The notes: generated by a model not told the origin, from the letters alone. A stretch of 64,000 bases of DNA from Bradyrhizobium sp. RD5-C2 (GCF_019972155.1 NZ_BOVL01000008.1:294907-358906); one strand, 5' to 3'. Positions 33,422 to 41,656 are shown, counted from the first letter of the stretch. Made by a program: numbers and translations.

Positions 33422-34045
33422 TCAAGCTGCGCGGCCCCAGCCGGACATCTGCATCACCATTCGCCAATAGGCGCGGTTCATGTCGACGATCGCACGCGCG
33501 GCCTCGACCGGCGTAACCGGTGCAGCGGCCGGCGCCGGTTCAGCCTGGTGCTGCTCGGTCAGGTCGATGCTGCCGGTGGACTCACCGTGACGGAAGGTCA
33601 GCTGCGCACCGAACTTGGTGGCGAGCGCACGCATCGCGTCGTTCTGCGCGCCCGTGGTGATGCGCAGGCTGCCGTAGCCCTTGGCATGCGCCTCGGCGAT
33701 CAGCTTGCGGAACAACGTGCTGCCGACGCCCTTGCGCCGCACCGACCGTTCCACGCTGAAGGCGATCTCAGGCTGCGCATCCGGTGATTGCTCCGGCGGA
33801 TGCAGCTCGGCCGCGCCGCGGATCACGCCATCCTCGAAGTAGGCGATAATGACCGTGCCGTCATTGGCGCAGCGCTCGGCGTAGCGGCGGATGAAGCTGT
33901 CGTCGATGAAGCCATGAAAACGATCATGGCGGCTGGTACGATCCAGTCGCAACAGGTGATCGCGCAGCAGAGGAAGCTCCTCCTGCTGGCTCAACGTCCG
34001 CACGGTGCCCTTGGCGGACGTCGGACGGATGGAATCATAGTTCAT
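33422..34045 (-). CDS. GNAT family N-acetyltransferase
   Basis: A 207-residue acetyltransferase with a single GNAT domain (about 15-160). The acetyl-CoA pyrophosphate loop is RRKGVGSTLF (about 104-113, R-x-x-G-x-G), after strand PEIAFSVERSV. The N-terminal part (LLRLDRTSRHDRFHGFIDDSF) is typical of a common Bradyrhizobium GNAT group. The last 45 residues are an Ala/Pro-rich linker and a helix (ARAIVDMNRAYWRMVMQMSGW) not part of the GNAT fold; it may be an interaction tail. Substrate unknown. Confidence 0.88.
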   Translation of the reverse strand: MNYDSIRPTSAKGTVRTLSQQEELPLLRDHLLRLDRTSRHDRFHGFIDDSFIRRYAERCANDGTVIIAYFEDGVIRGAAELHPPEQSPDAQPEIAFSVERSVRRKGVGSTLFRKLIAEAHAKGYGSLRITTGAQNDAMRALATKFGAQLTFRHGESTGSIDLTEQHQAEPAPAAAPVTPVEAARAIVDMNRAYWRMVMQMSGWGRAA

Positions 34046-34150
34046 TTCATAACTCCTCTTGGTAGCCCTCGAGGAGGCGTCGAGTCCCTAGCAGTCCGTA
34101 TATTGTGCGACGCACCATATAATTCAAGTGTCTAGATTCATTTAAGTAAA

Positions 34151-34180
34151 CAATGATGTGATCGGTAAATCACATCATTG
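34151..34180 (-). terminator. Rho-independent terminator after the thioesterase gene
   Basis: CAATGATGTGAT pairs perfectly with ATCACATCATTG around a six-base loop. It begins five bases after the stop of the gene ending at 34186. On the minus strand it is followed by TTTACTT, a weak U-tract. It also lies upstream of the GNAT gene, so it may double as an operator. Confidence 0.65.
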
Positions 34181-34185
34181 CCTCA

Positions 34186-34584
34186 TCATAATACCAGCTG
34201 CGTTTGCGTAACCACCGCGACCAGCTTGCCATCCTCAGTCTCCAGCCTGGTCTGCCAGACCTGGGTCCGCCGGCCCCGGTGAACCGGGGTCGCCGTCGCG
34301 ATCACGGTGGCCCCCTCCTTGGCCCCGCCGATGAAATTGGTCTTGCTCTCCAGCGTCGTGGTGCCCTTGGCGTCCTCAGGCAGGTTGATCACGGTGGCGG
34401 CGGCGCCGACCGAGTCGGCGAAGGCCATCACCGCGCCGCCGTGGATGGTGTTGCGGAGGGTACAGAGGTCCGGCCGCACCAGCATTTTCGCGACCACGCG
34501 ATCCGGGCCGGCCTCGGTGAAGGTGACGCCCTTCAGTTCCGCAAACGGCATCTTCATCGACTGGATCTTTTCGAGCGGCGTCAT
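34186..34584 (-). CDS. PaaI family hotdog thioesterase
   Basis: A 132-residue hotdog-fold thioesterase of the PaaI/YigI type. The signature is RNTIHGGAVMAFADS (about 43-57) with the HGG turn that binds the thioester and an Asp on the central helix. TTLESKTNFIGGAKEGATV and VWQTRLETEDGKLVAVVTQTQ complete the fold. It hydrolyses acyl-CoA esters; the acyl group is unknown. The ATG at 34584 follows GGAGGAACGTG, while a GTG at 34587 is less likely. No operon partner. Confidence 0.9.
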   Translation of the reverse strand: MTPLEKIQSMKMPFAELKGVTFTEAGPDRVVAKMLVRPDLCTLRNTIHGGAVMAFADSVGAAATVINLPEDAKGTTTLESKTNFIGGAKEGATVIATATPVHRGRRTQVWQTRLETEDGKLVAVVTQTQLVL

Positions 34585-34610
34585 CACGTTCCTCCGGTTT
34601 TTCTGGCGTC

Positions 34611-34633
34611 ATACGCGGGCTTGACCCGCGTAT
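34611..34633. repeat. REP-like palindrome, loop CTTGA
   Basis: ATACGCGGG and CCCGCGTAT flank a CTTGA loop, with GTC before and CCATC after. It is one half of an inverted pair with the element at 34670-34692, and resembles the element at 63908. Confidence 0.8.
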
Positions 34634-34669
34634 CCATCGTTCTCGCGAGAAGCGTCCTCTGCATGATGG

Positions 34670-34692
34670 ATTGCCGGGTCAAGCCCGGCAAT
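34670..34692. repeat. REP-like palindrome, inverted copy, loop TCAAG
   Basis: ATTGCCGGG and CCCGGCAAT flank TCAAG, the reverse complement of the CTTGA loop in the element at 34611. The flanks are GATGG and GAC, again the complement of that element, so the two form a BIME-like inverted pair. Confidence 0.8.
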
Positions 34693-34766
34693 GACGTGCG
34701 AGGTAATGGAACAGATGACGTCATGGCCGCCGTGACAATCCTTGGCGAGTCTGCATACCGTCCGCG

Positions 34767-35555
34767 ATGCGCGACTTCCCTCCCCGCCGGATCGTCTGCC
34801 TGACCGAAGAGACCGTCGAGACTCTCTATCTGCTCGGCGAGCAGGACCGTATCGTCGGCGTCTCCGGCTATGCGGTGCGGCCGCCGCAGGTCCGCCGCGA
34901 GAAGCCGCGCGTGTCGGCGTTCATCTCCGCCGACATTCCAAAGATCCTGGCGCTCGAGCCCGATCTGGTGCTCGCCTTCTCCGATCTGCAGGCCGACATC
35001 GTCGCTGATCTCGTGCGCGCCGGTGTCGCCGTCCATGTCTTCAATCAGCGCGATGTCGCCGGCATCCTCGCAATGATCCGCAGCCTCGGCGCGATGGTCG
35101 GTGCTGCCGAGCGCGCCGGGCAACTCGCGCAAAGCCTCGAACAACGGCTGGTCGCCATCGCGGCAACGCCGCGTCCGGCGCCGCGGCCAAAGGTCTATTT
35201 CGAGGAATGGGACGATCCACTGATCAGCGGCATTGGCTGGGTGTCCGAGCTGATCGAGATTGCCGGCGGCGAGGACGTGCTGCCGCATCTGCGCACGCAC
35301 AAGGCCGCCAGGGATCGCATCGTCACGCCCGATGCCGTGCGCGCAGCGATGCCCGACGTGATTCTGGCATCCTGGTGCGGCAAGAAGGTCGTACCCGACC
35401 GCATCCGCAAGCGCTCTGGCTGGAGCGATATTCCCGCCGTGCGCAACGACCGCATCGTCGAGATCAAGTCGCCGATCATCCTGCAACCCGGCCCCGCGGC
35501 GCTGACCGATGGGCTCGATGCGATCGTCAAGGCGTTGTGGGCGGAGCGCGTATAG
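34767..35555 (+). CDS. BtuF-like (cobalamin-type) binding protein without signal peptide
   Basis: A 262-residue type III (helical-backbone) binding protein of the BtuF/FhuD fold: RIVCLTEETVETLYLLGEQDRIVGVSGY, then PKILALEPDLVLAFSDLQ and a long helix, ending in ALTDGLDAIVKALW. Relatives carry vitamin B12 or iron chelates to ABC importers, but there is no signal peptide and no permease or ATPase nearby. It is probably cytoplasmic. No B12 riboswitch is seen upstream, where REP-like elements lie instead. The ATG at 34767 begins at the usual domain start. Confidence 0.85.
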   Translation: MRDFPPRRIVCLTEETVETLYLLGEQDRIVGVSGYAVRPPQVRREKPRVSAFISADIPKILALEPDLVLAFSDLQADIVADLVRAGVAVHVFNQRDVAGILAMIRSLGAMVGAAERAGQLAQSLEQRLVAIAATPRPAPRPKVYFEEWDDPLISGIGWVSELIEIAGGEDVLPHLRTHKAARDRIVTPDAVRAAMPDVILASWCGKKVVPDRIRKRSGWSDIPAVRNDRIVEIKSPIILQPGPAALTDGLDAIVKALWAERV

Positions 35556-35566
35556 GACAACTGCGT

Positions 35567-35650
35567 CGTCATCGCGAGCGAAGCGAAGCAATCCATGTCA
35601 CTGCTTGCCGCGAAATGGATTGCTTCGTCGCTTCGCTCCTCGCAATGACG
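35567..35650. repeat. Dispersed palindromic repeat, family A
   Basis: The element starts CGTCATCGCGAGCGAAGCGA and ends with the near-reverse complement, closing CGCAATGACG, with arms of about 30 bases around a variable centre. A second copy is at 54853. It fills the gap between two convergent genes and could form a long hairpin in RNA from either side. Confidence 0.88.
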
Positions 35651-35660
35651 GAGAGACTAC

Positions 35661-36938
35661 CTACGCCTTCTCCACTCCGCACCATTCCGCGATGAACAGC
35701 GCGATGGCCTTGGTCGACTTCCGCAGCGATTCCAGTTCGACATATTCGTTGAAGCCGTGCATCGCCGCGCCACTGGCGCCGAAGCAGAGGCTCGGTATGT
35801 CGTAGTTCAGGCCGTAGAAACGCGTGTCGGTCAGCGCGGTGAAGGCGCGGTCTTCCACCGCTCCGCCATAGACCGCTCGATGCGCTTTAGCGAAAGCGGC
35901 TTCCGGCGCCTCGGAGTTCACGAGCTCGTAGCCTTCCGACAGGAAGCCCGACCATTCCACCTGCGGCGGATTGTTGGACAGGAAACGATGATCGCGCGCC
36001 GCCGCCGACACGCAGGCCAGAATTTCCTTCTGGCACTCCGCGATCGACCAGCCCGGCAGCACCGCGATTCGGCAATCGACATCGCACCAGGCCGGCACGC
36101 TGGAGGCCCAGTCGCCGCCCTTGATGATGCCCGGGTTGAAGTTGATCGGATGATTGACGTCCTTGAAGTGGCGGTCTGCCTTGGCCCGCTCGTTCCAGGC
36201 GATCTCGAGCTTCTCCAGCGCGTGCACCAGATGATACGCCGCCATGATCGCGTTCGAGCCGGCGCCGGCCTCGAACACATGCACCGGGAAGCCGCGCACC
36301 TTCAGGCGGAACCAGATCACGCCGACCTGCGAGCGGATCATCTTGCCGTTAGTCGGCTCCGGGATGAAGCAGGCATCGGCGCGATAGCCGCGCTGCAAGG
36401 TCGAGAGCGCGCCGACGCCGGTGCTCTCCTCCTCGATCACAGACTGGAGGTGAATCCGCGCCGTCGGCTTCAGGCCGGCCTTCCTGATCGCATCCAGCGC
36501 ATAGAGCGCGGCAATTGTGCCGGACTTCATGTCACAGGCACCGCGGCCATACATCCTGCCGTCCTTGATGACCGGCGAGAACGGTGGCGTCTCCCACATC
36601 TCGAGCGGGCCGGTGGGCACGACGTCGCAGTGGCCCTGCAGGATCAGCGATTTGCCGGCATTGGTGGCCGGACGGTAGGTACCGACCACCGTGCGCGCCT
36701 TGGAGAAATCATGCTCGATCGGGCCGAAGCCGCGCAGACCCTTCAGCTCGTCGAGATTGATGTGCCAGTCGTCGACCTCGTAGCCGCGCTCGCGCAGGAG
36801 ATCGCCGATCATGTCCTGGCACGGCCCCTCGGCGCCGCGGGTCGACGGGATCGCGACAAAGGCCTGCGTCGTCGCAAGCTGCGCATCGAATCCCTCGTCA
36901 ACGGCGGCAAGGATTCGTTGTTGCGTCTCGGCAGTCAT
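35661..36938 (-). CDS. M20 family deacylase (ArgE/DapE-like)
   Basis: A 425-residue zinc-dependent amidohydrolase of the M20 family, named acetylornithine deacetylase/succinyl-diaminopimelate desuccinylase-like. Metal and catalytic motifs are LQGHCDVVPTG (about 95-105), YGRGACDMKSG (bridging Asp), and VIEEESTG (catalytic and metal glutamates). A central dimerisation domain contains VHVFEAGAGSNA. The last metal His is in AAMHGFNEYVE. Neither arginine nor lysine pathway genes are adjacent, so the N-acyl substrate is open. Probably cytoplasmic. Confidence 0.92.
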   Translation of the reverse strand: MTAETQQRILAAVDEGFDAQLATTQAFVAIPSTRGAEGPCQDMIGDLLRERGYEVDDWHINLDELKGLRGFGPIEHDFSKARTVVGTYRPATNAGKSLILQGHCDVVPTGPLEMWETPPFSPVIKDGRMYGRGACDMKSGTIAALYALDAIRKAGLKPTARIHLQSVIEEESTGVGALSTLQRGYRADACFIPEPTNGKMIRSQVGVIWFRLKVRGFPVHVFEAGAGSNAIMAAYHLVHALEKLEIAWNERAKADRHFKDVNHPINFNPGIIKGGDWASSVPAWCDVDCRIAVLPGWSIAECQKEILACVSAAARDHRFLSNNPPQVEWSGFLSEGYELVNSEAPEAAFAKAHRAVYGGAVEDRAFTALTDTRFYGLNYDIPSLCFGASGAAMHGFNEYVELESLRKSTKAIALFIAEWCGVEKA

Positions 36939-36993
36939 GCGGCAGCTCCATGGGGGACATCAGAAAAGGCGGGAGCCGCAGCGTAACCTGATT

Positions 36994-37719
36994 TCACTCC
37001 GCCGGGTATTGCGCAAAATAAGCATCCCGCAATGCATCTTCGAGCAGACGGCCTTCCGAATAGCCATCAAGCGTCGCAGGCCGCGTCACGCCGTCGAGCA
37101 GACGCGGACACGGCTCGGGCGCACCGAGCACGGTGCGCACCGGAATGCGCTCGGCATAGATCGGCAACTCGTAATCCTCGTCGTCGTCTGCTACGCCCTT
37201 GGCGCGCACCTTTGCCGAGGCTTCCTCGATCGCCATCGCGATGAACGAGGTCGCCTTGATCTCCTGCTTGTTGCTGGCGCGCAGGCTGGCGGTGCGCTCC
37301 GGAAAGAAGCGGTCGACCATCGCAACGATCGCGCGCTCCTTCTCTTCCGGGTCGGTCACGAGATAGGCCGAGCCGAACGCCATCACCGCGCGATAGTCGG
37401 CCGAGTGGTTGAAGCCGCAGCGTGCCAGCACCAGGCTGTCGAGATGGGCAACCGTCAGGCACACGCGCTGGCCTTCGGACTGGTTCTCCAGCATCCGGCT
37501 CGCGCTCGAGCCGTGCCAATAGAGTTTCGTACCCTCGCGCCAGAAGAAGGTCGGCGTGCAATAGGGTTGGCCGTCGATCACGTAGGAGACGTGGCACAGC
37601 ATCGAGGCGTCCAGGATCTTGTGCACGGTGGCGTGGTCGTAGAAGCCGCGATCATGGCGGCGCTTGACCCGGTTGCGGGACGACATGGGGTAGGACGGAG
37701 TGGACGCGCCTTCGGTCAC
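36994..37719 (-). CDS. Pyridoxamine 5'-phosphate oxidase-fold protein
   Basis: A 241-residue split-barrel flavoprotein-like protein (DHATVHKILDASMLCHVSYVIDGQPYCTPTFF, LYWHGSSASRMLENQ, VCLTVAHLDSLVLARCGFNHSADYRAV), the pattern of the PNPOx-like FMN-binding family, such as the Pfam Pyridox_ox_2 group. The C-terminal half adds EERAIVAMVDRFFPERT-like helices seen in this branch. GTG at 37719 (AAAGG upstream) is preferred; ATG 37686 is an alternative. It is divergent from a MocR gene with a 73-base shared region, an arrangement seen repeatedly for this pair, so MocR probably controls it. Confidence 0.85.
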   Translation of the reverse strand: MTEGASTPSYPMSSRNRVKRRHDRGFYDHATVHKILDASMLCHVSYVIDGQPYCTPTFFWREGTKLYWHGSSASRMLENQSEGQRVCLTVAHLDSLVLARCGFNHSADYRAVMAFGSAYLVTDPEEKERAIVAMVDRFFPERTASLRASNKQEIKATSFIAMAIEEASAKVRAKGVADDDEDYELPIYAERIPVRTVLGAPEPCPRLLDGVTRPATLDGYSEGRLLEDALRDAYFAQYPAE

Positions 37720-37792
37720 GGCAGTGCCTTTCGAAATCTGGAATCTGTCGAGAGTTGTAGCGGCCCATTTGGTCTGCGATAGTGCCAATTCC
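37720..37792. promoter_or_regulatory. Shared promoter region, PNPOx-like gene and mocR
   Basis: A 73-base gap between divergent starts must contain both promoters and any MocR site. No clear direct repeat could be fixed by eye, though the GGTCTGCGATAGTGCCAA stretch just before the mocR start is a candidate. Confidence 0.45.
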
Positions 37793-39307
37793 ATGCGAAA
37801 AATTCCGACCAATTCCCGAGAGCCCACGGCGCGCAAGCCTGAGCTGCCGCTCGACCTCACCGGCCCGCACGTGACCGCTGGCGCGGCCTCGCAGCAGCGG
37901 CTCTATCAGGCGCTGTGCCACACCATCGTCGGCGGCCTCGTCAAGCCGGGCGAGCCGCTGCCGCCGTCGCGCGCGCTGGCCAAGCAGACCGGCTTCCGCC
38001 GCAACGCCATCACCACAGCCTATGAGCGGCTGATCGCCGACGGCTTCGCCGTGGCGACCACGGGCTCCGGCACCTTCGTCGCCGCGCGCATTCCGGCCCA
38101 GGCCACCGCGCCGCGACGCGCCAGGATCGAGATCGAACCGCCGCAGCACAATGCGCTGTCGCTCGGCTGCACGCATATCGATGAGCGCGCACTGCAGCGC
38201 TTCCGCGCCTTTGCCGGCCGCCGGCTGCGCGCCTTCGGCTCTGAGCATCTGCACTACGGCGATCCCCGCGGCAGCAGCGAGTTGCGTGCCGCGATCTCAG
38301 ACCATCTGCTGTCGGCGCGCGGGCTGCGCTGCGATCCCGACCAGATCATGCTGGCCTCGGGCACGCTGCATGCGCTGCGCATCGTGCTGGGCGCGATCCT
38401 CAAGCCCGGCGACCAGGTCTGGTGCGAGGACCCCGGCTATCCGGCGGCGCGGCGTGCGATCGAGCATTGCGGCTATCGCCCGGTGTCGGTGCCGGTCGAT
38501 GGCTCCGGCATGCGCATCGACAAGGGACGCGTATCCGCGCCTAGCGCGCGCGCCGCCTATGTCACGCCATCGCACCAGTTTCCGCTCGGCGTGCAGATGG
38601 CGATGCCGCGCCGGCTCGAGCTGCTCGACTGGGCCAGGGACGCCGGCGCCTTCGTGTTCGAAGACGATTACGACAGCGAGTTCCGCTATGACGGCGCGCC
38701 GCTGCTGTCGCTCGCCGGCATCGATCATCTGCGCCGCGTGATCTACATGGGCACGTTCGCGAAGACGCTGTTTCCTGGACTACGGATCGGTTACTGCGCC
38801 CTGCCCGAAGCCTTGATCGGTCCGGTGACGGCGGCGCGCGCCGCGCTCGATCGCTTTCCCGGCACCCTGATGGAAGGCGCGGTCGCCGACATGCTGAACT
38901 CCGGCGCCTTCGCCGCCAACTTGCGCAAGTCGCGCAAACTCTATCGCGAGGCGCGCGACGTGCTGGCTTCGACACTCACGAATGCATCCGAGGGCGAGCT
39001 CACGGTTCCCGTGCCGTCGCAAGGCCTGCATCTCGTGGCGCGGCTCGTTCCCTCAACCGATCCGCAGATTGCCGCGCAGGCCAAGGCGGCTGCCGGCGTC
39101 GGCGGCTGGCTGCTCGCCGAGACCTATCATCGCGCACGCCCACTGCCCGGCTTCGTGCTGGGATTCTCCGGTCATCCGGTTCCCCAACTGGTCGCGTCGG
39201 CGGAACAACTGGCGAAGACAACGCTGACTGCGCTGCGCGCAACGCGCAAGATATCCGTCAAGCCATCCGCCAGGCCGCAGCGCTCTAGGAGAATCGCAAC
39301 CACCTGA
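37793..39307 (+). CDS. MocR family (GntR-aminotransferase) transcriptional regulator
   Basis: A 504-residue regulator joining an N-terminal GntR winged helix (about 25-100: YQALCHTIVGGLVKPGEPLPPSRALAK) to a C-terminal fold-type I aminotransferase domain (about 125-485). The PLP-binding lysine lies in MGTFAKTLFPGLRIGY (about 325), so PLP binding is likely kept. Proteins of this type sense PLP or an amino compound. The divergent PNPOx-fold gene is the probable target. The ATG at 37793 is chosen because it begins just before the winged helix; the longer frame from 37700 runs through the promoter. Confidence 0.92.
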   Translation: MRKIPTNSREPTARKPELPLDLTGPHVTAGAASQQRLYQALCHTIVGGLVKPGEPLPPSRALAKQTGFRRNAITTAYERLIADGFAVATTGSGTFVAARIPAQATAPRRARIEIEPPQHNALSLGCTHIDERALQRFRAFAGRRLRAFGSEHLHYGDPRGSSELRAAISDHLLSARGLRCDPDQIMLASGTLHALRIVLGAILKPGDQVWCEDPGYPAARRAIEHCGYRPVSVPVDGSGMRIDKGRVSAPSARAAYVTPSHQFPLGVQMAMPRRLELLDWARDAGAFVFEDDYDSEFRYDGAPLLSLAGIDHLRRVIYMGTFAKTLFPGLRIGYCALPEALIGPVTAARAALDRFPGTLMEGAVADMLNSGAFAANLRKSRKLYREARDVLASTLTNASEGELTVPVPSQGLHLVARLVPSTDPQIAAQAKAAAGVGGWLLAETYHRARPLPGFVLGFSGHPVPQLVASAEQLAKTTLTALRATRKISVKPSARPQRSRRIATT

Positions 39308-39353
39308 CTAAGGTCGCCCGCGTTCAGTCAGTGTCCGCCTACGGAGATACCGG

Positions 39354-39503
39354 ATGCCCAATCGCAACGTCCTGTATCTCGTGATCGCCGCGCTGGTCGT
39401 GATCGCAGGGATGCTCGGCTACAATCTATACCAGGCGAACAAGCAGCCCGAAGGTTTGCAGATCAATGTCGGCCCCGACGGGGTCAAGATCCAGAACAAG
39501 TGA
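39354..39503 (+). CDS. Small membrane protein (49 aa)
   Basis: A 49-residue protein with a single membrane helix (VLYLVIAALVVIAGMLGY, about 6-23) and a short polar tail (QANKQPEGLQINVGPDGVKI). It looks like an N-in, C-out peptide. ACGGAGATACCGG precedes the ATG. It lies 46 bases after mocR and 11 before the next small gene, so may be in one transcript with it. Function unknown. Confidence 0.7.
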   Translation: MPNRNVLYLVIAALVVIAGMLGYNLYQANKQPEGLQINVGPDGVKIQNK

Positions 39504-39514
39504 AGGAGGCTGCG

Positions 39515-39757
39515 ATGCCGCGCATCGGATTGGTCGCGCTGGTCAGCGCCGCAGCATTTCTCGCGATCATTCAGTCCGCTTCCGCACAGACCGTCATGCG
39601 CGAGGCTGACATCGTCGACCTCCGGGTCGGTCAGCGCGTCCTGGTCGATGACGGCTCCTGCCCGGCCGGGCAGATCAAGCAGGTGATCGGCGCCAGGCTG
39701 AGCCAGAATGGCGTGGTGCGGACCCAAAGCTGCGTGCAGCGCCTCGCCAAAAAGTAA
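39515..39757 (+). CDS. Small secreted protein, possible DUF6719 type
   Basis: An 80-residue protein with signal peptide 1-25 (AFLAIIQSASA-QT) and a mature part reading MREADIVDLRVGQRVLVDDGSCPAGQIKQVIG, with two cysteines (SCP and SCVQR). A strong ribosome-binding site, AAGGAGG, precedes the ATG. The pattern resembles a small family common in Bradyrhizobium that I associate tentatively with DUF6719. Function unknown. Confidence 0.75.
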   Translation: MPRIGLVALVSAAAFLAIIQSASAQTVMREADIVDLRVGQRVLVDDGSCPAGQIKQVIGARLSQNGVVRTQSCVQRLAKK

Positions 39758-39809
39758 CGCCCCGCTTCCGCGAGGCGCCTCATTCATCATTGCATCGGCA
39801 AAACGCCGC

Positions 39810-40205
39810 TCAGTTCGAGATCGGCTCGAACATGCATTGCAGCGTCGGCTTGGCGATCTTGGTGAAGGTCGGGCCAATCTCGTTTTGCTTGGACGGCGGC
39901 ACCCAATCGGTCTCGATGGTCGGCACGCCGGTCTCGCTGATGCCGCGCAGCAGCGCCTGGCGCAGATCGGGATCGTCCACCGTCGCGGCAGCATGGTCAT
40001 GCAGGCAACCGCACACGGCCTCGGGATGCGCCCAGCGCCCGAGCATATGCGGCGCGCATTGGCGCACGAACTCGTCGCGCGGCTCAGGCACCCGGTAAAG
40101 CGACCGGATTTGCATCGACTCGAGTGGAAGTTGGGATTGGGCCTGCGCGGAACCTACGAGGGCAAGCGATGCCAGGAGCGCGGCGGAACAGATACGGAGC
40201 AACAT
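39810..40205 (-). CDS. Secreted protein, unknown function
   Basis: A 131-residue protein with a signal peptide (1-23, LVGSAQA-QS). The mature part has four cysteines (QCAPHM, VCGCLHDH, LQCMF) and a H-D-H cluster that could bind a metal, but no known family is recognised. It is on the opposite strand to the small genes before it. The next small gene (40245) is upstream on the same strand with a 39-base gap. Confidence 0.72.
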   Translation of the reverse strand: MLLRICSAALLASLALVGSAQAQSQLPLESMQIRSLYRVPEPRDEFVRQCAPHMLGRWAHPEAVCGCLHDHAAATVDDPDLRQALLRGISETGVPTIETDWVPPSKQNEIGPTFTKIAKPTLQCMFEPISN

Positions 40206-40244
40206 GGGGAGCCTTTACCGGCAGTTCTGTTTGTCGCGTCGCGC

Positions 40245-40403
40245 TCAGTTGACCTGCGCCACCACCATCGGGGCCGAGGTGACCACCGGCGAGCCGTTGT
40301 AGGAGAAGGTGCCGATGCCGGGCAAACCATTGTCCGGGGTACCAGCCATCGACGAACCGGCCATCACGAAGGCGAAGGCGAGGATCAGGCTCATGGTCCG
40401 CAT
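40245..40403 (-). CDS. Small secreted peptide (52 aa)
   Basis: A 52-residue protein with an N-terminal hydrophobic signal (MSLILAFAFVMAGSSMAGT) and a short mature part (PDNGLPGIGTFSYNGSPVV, then VVAQVN). CGGAGACTGTCAA precedes the ATG at 40403. A longer frame to 40610 reads through the promoter region and is not used. Function unknown. It is probably co-transcribed with the gene at 39810. Confidence 0.65.
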   Translation of the reverse strand: MRTMSLILAFAFVMAGSSMAGTPDNGLPGIGTFSYNGSPVVTSAPMVVAQVN

Positions 40404-40824
40404 TTGACAGTCTCCGTCATTCCGACTCGACGCCGCGCGCCGTTGTTGACGGTTTGATAACGATCTGCCGTTTCGAGAGTTCTGCGGAACTAGCTGAAAA
40501 TGGTTTCGTCGACCGGAGAATTGTTTCGTCGATCGGCAGCCCACGAAACATTGGCCGGAAAACACCAATGTTTTCAGCGCGAGCACGCCGCCCGTGGGCG
40601 TGTTCAACATTTCGCGCGCCGAGTGCCGCCCGGCGGCGGGAACCGCCCACGAATTGTGCGTGCAAATTGAGCGGGCTACCGCGCTTTCTTAACTTTCCTC
40701 TGCTGAGACAGGAAGCAGCACAGCAAGAGCGGCGTGAACCGGCCGGCAGTTCGGCCGACTCATCTGGGCACCGTGCAACCATCTCCGCGGTGGCACGTTG
40801 TGGTGATTCCCGATCCAACGAAGG
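40404..40824. other. Intergenic with phased GTTTCGTCGA direct repeats
   Basis: No gene is seen in these 421 bases. GTTTCGTCGA occurs at 40503-40512 and again at 40523-40532, a 20-base period (two helical turns), and the complement CGAAAC follows at 40544-40549. This is a plausible multi-site operator, about 100-150 bases upstream of the small secreted gene ending at 40245. Confidence 0.45.
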
Positions 40825-41052
40825 ATGTCAGTCGTGGGCAATGGCAACATGGGTGTTGGCAATCAATCCGCGGCCAGCAAATCCGGCCAGCAGCAACAGA
40901 TGACGGCCGCAATGCCGCAGCAGGGCGCCTATGTGATGGGCGACAATGAGTGCGCGCAGCAGAAGCTGGTCCGCCTCGTCGGCTGCCACGACCCGAAGGT
41001 CAAGCCGGGCCTCAGCATCGGCGCGAAGCAGTTCGGGCAAACCAAGCGCTAG
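40825..41052 (+). CDS. Small Gly/Gln-rich protein, unknown function
   Basis: A 75-residue protein with a low-complexity N-terminal half (NGNMGVGNQSAASKSGQQQQ) and a C-terminal half with two cysteines (DNECAQQKLVRLVGCHDPKV). No signal peptide. The ATG at 40825 sits right after AAGG; a GTG nine bases later (40834) has AAGGA at better spacing and may be the true start. No family recognised. Confidence 0.55.
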   Translation: MSVVGNGNMGVGNQSAASKSGQQQQMTAAMPQQGAYVMGDNECAQQKLVRLVGCHDPKVKPGLSIGAKQFGQTKR

Positions 41053-41095
41053 CTCGTCCGCCGCTTCAGCCGCCCGGGCCAAGCCCCTGCTCCCG

Positions 41096-41656
41096 CTACT
41101 GAATGAACTCGCCGCATTTCTGCACGGCGGTGGCGTCGGCCGCGCCCCAAGGCATGATCGGCACCGACGACGTCGAGTTCTTCGGCGAGCCCTCGATCAG
41201 CTTGTCGGAATACACCATGTAGACCAGCACGTTGCGCTTGGCGTCGCAGCCGCGCACGATCTGCATCCGCTTGAAGAACAGCGACCGCCGCTTGCTGAAC
41301 ATGTCGTCACCCTGGCTGAGCTTGTTCTTGAAGCGGATCGGCCCGATCTGCCGGCAAGCCAGCGAAATATCAGAGACTTCCTCGGCAAGGCCGAGCCAGC
41401 CCTTGAAACCGCCCTTCTCCGGCACCGTGAAGTGACAGGCGACGCCGTCGACCTCGGGGTCGTCGACGCCATAGGTCGCGAGCTTGTCGTTGGGGCTCAC
41501 CCATTTGAACACCGTCGAACGGCGAAAGATCAGGTCCGGCTCGTCAGCCGCGGCCGCGGGAACCGCCTGCCCCAAAGCGAGCAACATCAGCAGCGCCGCG
41601 CAGCCCCATCGAGACAACAGTCGCACGTCACACAAGCTCACATTTCTCGATGTCAT
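41096..41656 (-). CDS. creA: CreA family protein
   Basis: A 186-residue exported protein with a signal peptide (about 12-37, VPAAAADEP). The mature part follows the CreA pattern: VDDPEVDGVACHFTVPEKGGFKGWLGL, SDISLACRQIGPIRF, and RRSLFFKRMQIVRGCDAKRNVLVYMVYSDKLIEGSPKNS. CreA is widespread in proteobacteria (found in the E. coli creABCD locus), but its biochemical function is unknown. Here it stands without creBCD. Conserved cysteines at about 75, 102 and 138 could form disulfides. Confidence 0.93.
   Translation of the reverse strand: MTSRNVSLCDVRLLSRWGCAALLMLLALGQAVPAAAADEPDLIFRRSTVFKWVSPNDKLATYGVDDPEVDGVACHFTVPEKGGFKGWLGLAEEVSDISLACRQIGPIRFKNKLSQGDDMFSKRRSLFFKRMQIVRGCDAKRNVLVYMVYSDKLIEGSPKNSTSSVPIMPWGAADATAVQKCGEFIQ

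Noticed and set aside
34588..34766. Possible cobalamin riboswitch before the BtuF-like gene
   Set aside because: The region holds two REP-like palindromes; no B12-box or riboswitch core was seen.
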